DNA from: Chlamydomonas sphaeroides
Lineage: Eukaryota; Chlorophyta; Chlorophyceae; Chlamydomonadales; Chlamydomonadaceae
DNA: 25,412 bases
Assembly: GCA_001662425.1 (NCBI GenBank)
Contig: BDDC01001192.1
Coordinates: 4,869-30,280 of the forward strand
Direction: 5' to 3'
In this document: in pieces, positions 10,484 through 20,085 of the stretch
How positions within the stretch are numbered: position 1 is the first letter of the stretch
How the letters are laid out: the number at the start of each line of letters is the position of its first letter
The notes under the pieces: model-generated
What the model saw: the letters and a program-made list of their open reading frames with translations, nothing else
Told to the model about the DNA's origin: nothing
The model's database searches: none
Position numbers and translations under genes: made by a program

Positions 10484-12694
10484 CTAGGCAGCCACTCCGT
10501 TGACTTGGCCCGGCGGGATCGTCACGGCGTACCGTGACAGCTGCGCTCGCCGCTCCTCAATCGAGAACTCCTCATCCGACCACACCACAACCGATCCATC
10601 GCCCGCACCCGTCGCCGCGCCCGCGCCTGCTGGTGCGCCCGCTGCTGGCGCCGATGCTGGCGGCGCTCCGGGCGGGGGCGCGCCTGCAGCGAAAGGCGGG
10701 CGGATGCGGTGTGGACAGCAGGCAGGGCATCCCATAATAGGCAGCGGCCATGCTGAAGGTGCGCATAAGGCGGCGAGCGAAAGGGTGGACTCGTCAGGCA
10801 CACCCGGCGGCGTACCTATGGGAAACAGTGCGGGCGGCTGGCCCGGCGCTCCGGGAGGCGGCTGCCCAATGGGGAAGAGTGGCGGTGGGCCACCCGGCGG
10901 AGGCATGCCCGGCGGAGGCATGCCCGGCGGAGGCATGCCCGGCGGAGGCATGCCCGGCGGGGGCATCCCTGCGGCCACAGGCAAGCGGGCCCGACAAGAG
11001 TCAGCCTGGGTCAGCGTCCCGGGAGAGAGCTGGCGAACCATTCGTGCCTTAACGAGCCATTAGCCACGTGCAGAGCATGCCCAGTAGCGGGCATGCCGAG
11101 GGGCATACCTGGCGGCGGCATCCCCGGGCGCGGCGGGTAGCCTGGTGGCGGCGCGCCGAAGGGCGGCGGCCCTCCCGGTGGCGGCATGCCGTGGTGTGGG
11201 AGCATGCCTGGGGCCAGCACGGGACCACACGGGCCGTCAGCCTGCGCACCACTGACACCAAGGCGGCGAACGCGCACGCAACTGGATGGCGCCCGTTGCT
11301 CTGGCGCAGGGCTGTCCCCCTCGCTGTTGCCATAACAGCGTGCGTGTCGAGCGCCTCCTTTTCGAGGGCCTGGGCCCGAGCCCTCCTGCACGGTGTGCCT
11401 CCCCACCTGGCGGCGGCATCCCTGGCCGCGGCGGGTAGCCGGGCGGCGGCCCGCCGTAGGGCGGCCCACCGTAAGGCGGCGGCATGCCCGGGCGCGGCGG
11501 GTAGCCGTGGGGCGGCCCTCCGTACGGCGGGTACCCATAGGGCCTGCGGAGGGCAGCAACGGCAGTCCGGGGAAGTTGCAGAGCCGGGGCCACGGCCGCG
11601 GAGCCCACGCAACCCCTTGCGATGCTTTGGGACGGAGGTCGCGACCGACACACAGCCGGCCCGTCCCGCGGCATCCCGGGCGCAATGCCGTCCCTTCGCG
11701 CGCCTCCCCTCGCTCCCTGCCCTGTTCAGCGCACACGGCGGCACTCACGGCGGTGCGCCGTACGGCCCCGGCGGGTAGCCCATGGGCGGTCCCCCCGGAT
11801 AGCCACCCATGACGGGCGGCGCCGGCGGTGGTGCCTGCGGCGGCGACTTTTCGTCTTCGTCGTCGCCGCGGGCCTTCTTGGCCGCGGGGCCGTCGGCTGC
11901 GGCGGGGCAGCGGGCGGCGCTGCGGCGTTAGCTGGCAGAGCCGCGTCCGCGTGACCCACATGCAGCATGTCCCGGACCCCATTCGGCATCGACGGGAGGT
12001 TTCATGTGGATGCCAGCTACACGGTTTTCGGAAGGTCCTCAGTCGGCAGCTTGGCGCGCTGCGCTCCGGGCGCTGTGCCGGTGCGAGACCCGCCCGCGAG
12101 CCGCAGCTGCCCTGCTGCAGCGCTCTGCCGCAGCCTACCCGACTTGGGCGGCACCACGTCGTCCGGGATGCCCGCCATCCCGAAGATTTCGATGGCCATG
12201 GAGTCCCGCCCCGCCTTTGCTCCGGGCACCCTGCAGAGGCGTGGGCGGGGCGAGGCGATGCTAGGCAGGCGCTGGTTGCGGACGGGGAATGGGCGGACAG
12301 CCTTTGGCGCGAGCGCCGTGGGCGCGCTGCACCCCCAGCCCACCCCCCACCCCGCACGCACGTGTTGATGGTGAGCTTGTGGACCTGGAACGCGTGCGTC
12401 GCCAGGCCCTGCGCCGTGTTCATCTTGCGGTTACACCTGCGGCCGAGGCGCGGCGTGCCGGGGCGGTGAGGGGCCAATCCCCAAGCTCCGCGGGCGCGCC
12501 CTGGGCCAGCGCGACCGGCCCTCCCACGGCCATCTCGCCAGCAGCAGCAAACGAAGTCCACCGCCTCACTCGGGGCATTTGAAGTGCTTATTCTTCTGGT
12601 GCACAATGAGAGCGCTTTCATCATCGAACGTCCTATTGCAGTAATAGCAAAACACTATCTCTTGCTCGCGCTGGGCCTTCTTCTTCTTGCCCAT
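10484..12694 (-). CDS. BuGZ: BuGZ/ZNF207/SUF4-type C2H2 zinc-finger protein
   Basis: Animal BuGZ binds Bub3 and microtubules, acts at kinetochores and undergoes phase separation; plant SUF4 is a transcription regulator of the same family. Exons are 12694-12570, 12436-12362, 12230-12139, 11896-11749, 11543-11407, 11207-11109, 10968-10816 and 10683-10484. Phases agree throughout and the product is 342 residues. The protein starts MGKKKK, as family members do. Finger 1 uses C16, C19, H32 and H37; finger 2 uses C40, C43, H56 and H61. The conserved EIFGMAGIPDD motif lies near residue 80. An acidic/basic patch (AKKARGDDDEDEK) precedes a Pro/Gly/Tyr/Met-rich region (about 115-300) with GYPPRPGMPPP and five tandem GMPPP units. 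The C-terminus has DEEFSIEERRAQLSRY (about 313-328), the segment conserved from animals to plants that I associate with the Bub3-binding (GLEBS) region. Whether it serves in mitosis or transcription cannot be read from the sequence. Confidence 0.92.
10896..10970. repeat. 15-bp coding minisatellite, 5 units (GMPPP)
   Basis: Five head-to-tail copies of ggcggaggcatgccc fill this stretch, the last one with a few changes. On the minus strand each unit encodes Gly-Met-Pro-Pro-Pro in exon 7 of the BuGZ-like gene. The array starts directly at the splice acceptor side of the exon. Confidence 0.95.
11109..11165 (-). repeat. Duplicated exon end (GYPPRPGMPPP), copy B
   Basis: The 3' end of exon 6, including its splice donor, closely resembles the 3' end of exon 5 (about 11407-11460). 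Both encode PPPGYPPRPGMPPP followed by a phase-1 donor. A third, partial copy without a donor lies inside exon 5 at about 11480-11530. This suggests spread of a repeat unit together with its donor site. Confidence 0.7.
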
Positions 12695-13583
12695 GGTACA
12701 GGACGGCCCCTATGGGCCCGGGATCAGAGGTGTACCCAGAGCAGAGACGCGGCGGCAATCTACTCGTGGTGCGCGTAGCGTCGCTCTTCTTTCTGTTTGC
12801 TGACGTATGTGCCGAGCTTGTGCAAGCAAAGGGCTCCGAGCAGCGCTTCCCGCGCGAGGCCCATTGCTTTGGGGGCCGTACTGAGCCGGGGCCCGGCTCT
12901 GTTGTCCTCCGTGCGCACTCCCGTCTACATAGACACAAACTGTAAACACGCATGCTCGTTTCCGGCACGTCACACCAAACCTCCTCAGGCTTAGGCGGCC
13001 CAAAGCGCCTCCCGTCTCGCCATTTGTCCTCCTGTCATAGCTAGACATATCATGTCCAAGATAGGGCGACGGAGGCGGCCTGGACGTTGATAGGCGTCAC
13101 AAGCGCATCGTTTGAGCACATGCCCGCCCGGGGAGCGCCAGAACGCGTCCTGGTGAGTAAAGGGATGTGCTTGGCTCGCTGTAGGGCATGCGCGGCGAGG
13201 GAAACGTTCGCGCGAAATAGGCGCGATGTTCTCGGTCTTGGCCGGAGCCGCTTGAAGTCATCGCATGGTACAGTACAGCACCAGCATGACGGGGGAAGCG
13301 TCTCTGCACACGCGCCGAGGGGCTGCCTGCCTGCCTTGTTGGTCCTCCGCGGAACGCGCGCTCGTGAAGCTATTGTGGCTCGGCCAGTAAATCGCAAGGG
13401 CTTGGCTCTTGCGTGAAATGCTATGGCCGCGGCCGCTGGCCTCCCAGCGTGTGCGCGGCGCGAGTCCCCGCAGCTCCCACCCGCTCGAGGTCCGCTCACG
13501 TCCTTGGCAGCAGTTGCCTACTCCCGACCCGCAAACAATCATGCCCCCAGGGCGGGCTTCACTCCCAGGTAGTAGGCTGAGCT
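12695..13583. promoter_or_regulatory. Divergent intergenic region between BuGZ-like and PB1 genes
   Basis: This stretch of 889 bases separates two divergent start codons and should contain both promoters and 5' UTRs. I found no convincing exon in it. A TGTAA on the plus strand near 12947 has no plus-strand gene ending before it and is probably fortuitous. The 18-base element at 13093-13110 matches 16 of 18 bases with one upstream of the TrhO-like gene. The first coding exon of the PB1 gene could be preceded by an untranslated exon here. Confidence 0.4.
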
Positions 13584-16500
13584 ATGACGAAGGTGGAATG
13601 CGCCGGCTTCAAGGGCCTCAAGTGGAAGTGGATTCAGGACCACGCCAAGGAGCAGCAGGATAAGGACGGCAAGCCCCAAGGGCCTGGGGCTCCGGCCCCA
13701 TCCTCTGGGCAGGACAGCGCCACGCCCAGCGCAGAGGCGTGCTCTGCCGGTCACTCGGGCCCGCAGTGCCCTGCGCCGCGCGCCCCGACGCCACCAGAGC
13801 ACCCCAATGGCTCCCATGGCACCTGTTTGCCGCACGCCACGGCAGCTGCCACGAGCCAGCCTCTTCAAGTTATCAAGGTGCGGCAGGCGCTATGACCAGT
13901 GTGGCTGCCCCGCCTCAGTGCTATGCTTGTGCGCGTCGTGAGTCCTGCACACTCACGGCTCTGCGGAAGATTAGGGTTCCAGAGGGAAAGATACTCATCT
14001 CTTACCAGCAGCAGCCTTCTGACGCCCGCGCCCTCCGCGCCTTCCCTCAGGCTGAGCTCAAAAGCGGACTGTCGGGACCAGACCCAGATGGTCTCGTGGC
14101 TCTGACCGCAAGGCCGCCGAACGGCGGCGGTGACCGGCCGAGGATCAAGGAGGAGCATGTGGGTCGCGCCGAAAACGCCGGGGCGAAGGAGGAGGCTGGA
14201 CGCGCGTCATGCTCAGTCGCCCAAGCTGCCCGACCCACATGTTCCCTGCCAGCCTTCTACACCGCGTCAGCTTACCCATGTGCCCCCATGCTTGGCGATG
14301 CCTGCAGGAGAGCAAGTTGGCGTGTCCTGTGGCCCCGGCCACGGCCGCACCGGCAGCAAGCGAGCCGCCAGCAGCGGCTGCAGCTGCGGTGAGCGGTTCA
14401 GCCAAGGCCTTGCTGCCAGCAAGCAGTCATGCGGCGCCTGCTGGGCAGGCCGTCGCGCTGGGGACCAGCACAGCAGCTACGGGGCCAGCGCAACCAGCCG
14501 TGGTTGCAGCCCCGGGGCCGGTGGCAGCGGGCCCGTCGGGGCGCAAGCCTACTGAGGGCACGGGGCCGGCGGGTGGGGCAGTTTCAGCGGTTCCCTTGCA
14601 GGCGCCCGCGGCCGTTACGCTGGGGCCAGCGCCACAGCAGCCAGCGCCGCCGCTGGCCGCCGCGGTGGCAGCGCCATCGGCCGGGCCTCCAGGTGCCTTG
14701 TCGCTCGGGGCGACACCCGCGGCATTGCCACCGGGACCTGTGCCCCTCGCGCCGCCGGGGCCCGCCAACGCGACCCCCACGGCGGCGGCACCGCCGGCAG
14801 CCGTGGGGTCGGCGGCAGTGGGTACGGGCCTCGCTCCGGGAGCCACAGCTGTGACGGCGCGCACGCGGTTGCCGCCCTCGCGCGTGCCGTCGGTCGTCAC
14901 CGCCGGCGCCGCGAAGGGCGGCGACGACTTCGACGCGCTGTTCACGCCCCTGTCGTCGCTGCCCTCGTCCAAGGCGGAGACACCCATAGGCACGGGCGGG
15001 GCCATCAGCCGAGCAGGCAGCCTTGTGGCTGGCTCACAGGCGGCCCTGACCGCGGCGGCGCTCGCCGGATCGATGGCGGACGCCGCCGGGGCCAGCACCG
15101 AGCGGCGTGCCCAGCCGAAGAAGGTGGGTCGGGCGGGAGGGGAAAGTCCGGTGCGCGGGCCAGCAGCTGAGCGTGCGTATGGGTCTTTAGCCCCGCTTGG
15201 CGGCTGCATGCGGGTATGGCGGGTTTCCTCAGCGGGCGTCAGGCTGCCGCAGCAACGGCATGCAAGCAAGGGCGCTGCCCGCCGATCTACAAGTGCGCTA
15301 GCGGCCCGTGCTGACGTAGCTCCTGGCGTGTGCGCTGCCTGTGCCGCAGACCTCGCGGCTAAGTGACGTGAAGCAGCAGCCGGCGGAGCCGGGGGATGCC
15401 GACCACGGCCCGTCAGGCTCAGGCCGCAGCAGGACGCCGGGGGTGCAGGCGGGAGCGGGGCAGGTGGCAGCCGGGCAGGCCAAGGACGCTCCGGGGCCAG
15501 GCCCTGGTTCGGCGGCGCCGGCAGCTTCAGCGGTGGCTCCCAGCCGAGGGCAGCAGACAGCGCAGCAGCGGCCAGCCGGCGGGAAGCAGGCGGGCAAGGA
15601 GGCCCGGGACAGTGGAAAGGAGCCGACGGGGAAAGACGGGGGTAAGGAGCCGGCGGGGAAGGAGCCGGCGGGCAAGGACGGGGGGAAGGCGCGCGATGCG
15701 GTGGATGCCGCCGCGACGCCCGCGGCCCAGGCCTCTGCCGCTGCCAAGGAGGGCAAGGAGCCGCCGCGGGCTGCCGACAAGAGCGGTAGCGGCACCGCCA
15801 AGGACGGCGGCGGGGCGGAGGCGAACGAACGCAAGCGGCCTCGCCAGGAGGGCGGCAGCAAATCCAAGGTGGGGCGCACGTCCTGCACGCGGATGCCGTG
15901 GGCCTGCGCAGCACGCGCCGGTTGAGCGGCGTGCGCCTTTGTCCAGACCAGCGCGTCGGTCATGTCCCATCAAATTGTCCGCCCAACATCACATCCTTTC
16001 TGACAGTCATGTCCGCCCGTGACCTTGAGCCCGAACCCGCCCCTCCTCTGCTTACGCCCTTACCCGGCGTCTCCTCGAGCAGGCCCCGGCCGCGGCGGCA
16101 GCAGCCGCGGCGCCCGACCCCCGGGCCGCCTTTGACGCGCTGGCGCCCTACGTGGAGACGCTGGCGGACCGCATCAAGCGGGCCAAGCGCGCCGCCACGT
16201 CGTCATCTGAACACGAGGGCCACCACTCGCACGGCGGCAGCGCCGAGCGGGGCCCGGCCGGCAGCGGCGGCGCGCCGCGGCCCGCCATGTCGGCGGAGGC
16301 GCAGTCGGCGGGCGCGGAGCAGCGGCTGGAGCGGCAGCGGGCCGACGGCGGCAAGGGCGTGCATGACGGTGCGGCAGGTGGCCGCGGCAGCTCGGGCGCA
16401 GCGGCGGGCGAGCCGGTGGAGCCGGCCTCCGCGCCGCAGCAGGGGCGCGGCGGTGGCCTGCGCACGTCTGGCGGGGGCGCCGTCACAGACAGCAGCGGCG

Positions 16501-17968
16501 GCGGGGGCGTGTCGGCCGCTGCCGCGGCGGCACCTAAGCACGGGCGCGCTGCGCAGAGCTCCGGCAAGGAGGCGGCGGCAGGCGGCGCATCTGCGTCGGC
16601 CAAGCCTGGCTCTAGCGCGCCCGCCAAAGCCGGCACCAAGCGGTATGCGGACTTTCCGTCCACGCGTCGCCCGGGGTCTTCACCTGTCAAAGCGTCGCGC
16701 ACGGGCCCGCATTTGCCGCGGCCCAACAGCCTGCCGCCCATGGCAGACCGGCGAAGCGGCGGCGGCGCGCAGGCGCTGCAGCCGCCCGCCGCCGACAAGC
16801 CCGGCAGCTCCCGAGCCGGTGGCGGTAAGACTGACGGCATGGCATTGACCCCGGCGGCGGCGGCACCAGACGGCGCTGGGCCACCGGCGCGCGGGGCCGA
16901 CGCCCCGGCGGCCGGCAGCTGCAAGGGCCCCATGCCGGGCAGCCGCGGCTCCAAAGACGGGGCCGGGGATAAGGGCGCCTGCGGGCCGCGCGGTGCCAGC
17001 GGCGCCGTCGCGGGCGGCGGCGGCGCGGCCGCCACCACCACGACCGAGCCCAAGACGGACTCGGACACGCGGACGCTGCGGGTGGTGGAGTGCCTGTTTG
17101 ACCTGGAGTCGCCCTGCAGGACGGGCCCCGGCGTGTCGGTGTCGCTGTCGGGCCTGGGCTCGAGCGGCTCCATGCAGGCCGCGGCCGGCGGCGGCCGTGC
17201 GGTCGGCAGGGTGCCATGTGGCGGCGGCGCTGGCCCCAGGTACAGGCGTCGGGCTGGGAGGACCCGTCGCGCATGGATCCAGGGTTTGCCGCAAGGGTGT
17301 GGCGGTGCTCCTTTCAATGTTATCTTAGTTGCCGTAGTAGCGTTCTCGGGGGTCCAGCGAATGGTGAAGCCGCGGCATTGCCGGCCGTGCTTCCTGGCCC
17401 GTGGCCTGAACCTGTGCCTTGCCCTCTCGGCCCGCAGCCAGCCGCAGCAGCTGGACCTGGGCAAGATCCGGTCGTTCAAGGAGCTGTGGATCCAGCTGGC
17501 GGCGCTGTACGACGGGCAGCTGCCGGACGAGATGGACTCCAAGCTCATCTACCTGGTGGGGCGGGGGCCGTGGTGCTGCCAACGGCAAGGTCGGGGCAGG
17601 GGCGGTCGAGGGCAGGCAGAGCCGGTGGCTCACAGCGATCGGGAGCAGGTAGGGCCGCAAAGCGGTCAGCGGCGCACAGGGGTGACCGATACAGCTGCAT
17701 AGCGCAGGGCCGTGCAGTCGCCACTGCTGTACGGCACAGCAGGGGCCACCGCGCCTCCGCCCCGCGATACTGCAACTGGTAGGGGGCCTCGCTTGGCCGC
17801 TCCGCCGCCCAACGAGGCCCTCGCCTGACCGCCGCCATCCCTGCGCCGCCGCCCCGTGTGCTGTGGCCGCAGGACGATGAGGGGGACTGGATCATGGTGA
17901 CGCCCGACGAGCCCTGGTCCTCCGTGGCTGCCACGGCCATCAAGATGCTCATCACCAACCGCACCTGA
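13584..17968 (+). CDS. Large low-complexity protein with C-terminal PB1 domain (ARF/Aux-IAA type)
   Basis: I do not recognise the whole protein. Proposed exons are 13584-13877, 14051-14158, 14308-15123, 15350-15868, 16083-17210, 17448-17555 and 17873-17968, all phase 0, giving about 1,022 residues. The N-terminus (MTKVECAGFKGLKWKWIQDH) looks non-random. The middle is Ala/Gly/Pro-rich with an acidic-aromatic patch DDFDALFTPL at 340-349, GKEPAGKD repeats near 500, a basic ERKRPRQ cluster near 570, and FDALAPYVETLADRIKRAKR near 595, which looks helical. The C-terminal ~75 residues read LDLGKIRSFKELWIQLAALYDG, then LIYLDDEGDWIMVTPDEPW, ending in TAIKMLITNRT. That is the PB1 fold order with an acidic OPCA motif and the PW typical of plant ARF/Aux-IAA domains. 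PB1 domains mediate head-to-tail protein association. No DNA-binding domain is evident. Exon 2 is the weakest part: acceptors at 13918, 14008 and 14050 are all phase 0. An alternative join for the PB1 exon is 17239 to 17438. Confidence 0.72.
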
Positions 17969-20085
17969 ATCGCACCTGGCGGCGTTCAGCACGAGCGACT
18001 AGCAGGGCCGCGGCGTCTGTGTTGGGGCGCGGTCTCGGCAGCGCTGCGTAGGGCCCCGGGGCGCTGCGCCGGGGCCAGCGGCGGGGCCGGCAGCGGCAGC
18101 GGCAGCGGCAGCGGCGCAGCCGAGCGGAGAGGAGTGGCAAGCAGGAGTGCGCGGGAGCGGCGCGCCGCTGGGATGCTGGGGGTGGGCCTGCGAGGGCCTG
18201 CCAGCAGCGGAGCATTGGGGTCGCCAGGTGCAGGAAAGGGTGGCGAGACGGGGTGGCGGCCGGGGGCTGTGATGCTGCGGCGAGGCCCGCGCGGTGGTGG
18301 GCGGAGGCAGCGGGGCGGGGCATGGGATGCATGTTTCTGAGCGTGGCATGCGGCTCTGGTCTTCGGGGCGCGTACTGGGCCACACTGAGGAGGATGGGGA
18401 GGCGGCGGCGCGGGTCGCACGCGGTGATGAAGCGGCGGGACGGCGGCGTTCGGCGGCGGGGTTGCAGCGGGTAGGCAGGTCAAGCGTGTGCTGGGGAGGC
18501 GCAGGAGGAACTGGCTAGCGATAGATAGGGGGCGGCGAGTGTGCGTCGCTCTGCGGGGCGTCGCCGAGGGGCAGGTGCAGCTGGCAAGCCAGCTGGTGAT
18601 ATGAGGTGTGTGGCGGGTTCTGTGCAAATGAAATTCATTGTCGTGTGCTTTGAGGTGTCTGGCCCATCTTGTTGTCGTGCCGGGGGCCGACTGCGAACAA
18701 CAAGCAGCAACCGTCTGCGCCTCGTAGCAGCCCTTCGCTGCAGGCATCGTGGGAGAGTGCTCGGCAGCACTGCGCACCTGGCCGACGGTGCCTTGAGCAA
18801 GCAGCAGCACGGCAGCAGGGCAATGGACAGGTCGCCTCAATGGATGAACAGAACATAAAGAAATAGCAAACGCGTGGCTAGATGGAAGCCTTTGCTGCAG
18901 CAGTGTCGTGCCGGCGTCTGAACAGCCGTGACGCCTGGCCGCAGCGCCGCCGCCGAAACTATCAGCTCGTTTGCATAATCGGGATTGATGGAGCTGCAAT
19001 CTGAACCGGGGCCGGCCCGCTGACGGCAGCACATGCACCCGCGACGGGTCACAGCGGCCTCCTGTTCGCTGCCATCCCGTGCGTGCTCCGTCGCCCAGGG
19101 TGCACCTCGCGGGGACTGGCGCCCAGCGCCGCCCATAGCCTGGCGCCCGGGGACGGTGGCACATGGGCGCCTCGCGCAGGGCCCCGGCGGCGGCGCCCCG
19201 TGGGGGGGGATCTGCTCGCGACGGCCGACAGCGCCGGCGTGGCGCGGTTTGCGTGATGCGGCAGAAGGGAGGGGCAGCAGCTCCAGCGTCTCCTCTCGCC
19301 TGCTGGCTCCATGGACAGGCCATAGCCAAGCTGCAATCGGACTGCGTATCAAGCATTCGTGCAGGAGCTGGAGCGCGCCAAGCCACTTTCATCCGATGAT
19401 GCGGCGCACCAAGGGATCTGGGACATTGCTTGCGTTGCCGTTTGTCGAATGTGCTCTGTGATCGAGGCATGGCACGTCTCAGCACTAATCGCCCGGCTCC
19501 TTGCCGGGGGCTCGCGCGCCCTCGGGCGCACCGCCAAGGGGGCCCGCATCGGCATCACCCCCCTGGCAGGGCCAGGCCGGGTTGTGTTGCGTGCCCTAAA
19601 AACGCGGCCGCCCGTGTCACGATCATCTATAGCCGCCTTGTCTGTCTTGCACACCAGTGGATCGCTGCACTGCTAAAGCTCACTCACAGAGGTACACTCC
19701 ACACACGCGCTGGCGGCATCGCCTTGTGCCACTCCCGCCGACACCCACACATGCGCTGGTCGCTTCCCAACACAGTAGTCTGCTCCTCCTAGCGGCTCCT
19801 AGCTCACACGCACTTCGCCACCCTCGTATCACCTGCCTCCACAGCTCACATTCATATTCTTGACGGACTATCCTCTGCTCATTTCAACCAGCGCCCAACG
19901 ACGCGACGCGGGTGTGGCGACACCGCCCTCTGCAACGCCTCCCGCCTATGCGCCCCAGCTGCCCTGCTCGCCACGCCGGCGAGGCGCAGCACCCGCCTGG
20001 CACCACACGCCAGTCCCACCGCCAGCTCAGCAGCAGCTCCAACTGCGCCACGCAAGCCTCGGCCTCTGCCGCCGGCAGTCGCGGT
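17969..20085. other. Convergent intergenic region, no supported gene
   Basis: About 2.1 kb lies between the stops of the PB1 gene and the ankyrin gene. It includes their 3' UTRs, a (CAGCGG)n run near 18090, and patches of lower GC (18600-18700, 18830-18870, 19600-19900). A 499-codon minus frame at 17986-19485 is Arg/Pro/Ser/Cys-rich with no recognisable domain and fits the pattern of GC-rich antisense frames. A plus frame at 19359-19676 (MQELERAKPLSSDDAAHQG...) has a less biased composition but no start context or homology that I recognise. Confidence 0.55.
18089..18114. repeat. (GGCAGC)n short tandem repeat
   Basis: A perfect run of about four cagcgg units lies in the presumed 3' UTR of the PB1 gene. 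Simple hexamer repeats of this type are common in GC-rich algal genomes. Confidence 0.85.

Noticed and set aside
12943..12950. Plus-strand TGTAA as a poly(A) signal
   Set aside because: No plus-strand gene ends upstream of it; it lies in the 5' region between two divergent genes.
14427..15914. 495-codon minus-strand frame
   Set aside because: It is the shadow of PB1-gene exons 3 and 4 and crosses their introns; it is Pro/Ala/Arg-rich with no recognisable motif.
16148..17548. 466-codon minus-strand frame
   Set aside because: It is antisense to PB1-gene exon 5 and the PB1 domain, which has clear motifs on the plus strand.
18960..19030. Possible tRNA-like stretch
   Set aside because: A ggttcag on the minus strand recalls a T-loop, but the rest does not fold into a cloverleaf and lacks A/B box consensus.
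17986..19485. 499-codon minus-strand frame in the convergent spacer
   Set aside because: Arg/Pro/Ser/Cys/His-rich composition, no domain, no splice pattern; typical of random GC-rich frames. Transcript data could overturn this.
19359..19676. Plus-strand frame MQELERAKPLSSDDAAHQG...
   Set aside because: Composition is more protein-like than its surroundings, but there is no recognisable family, no supporting exon and no start context.
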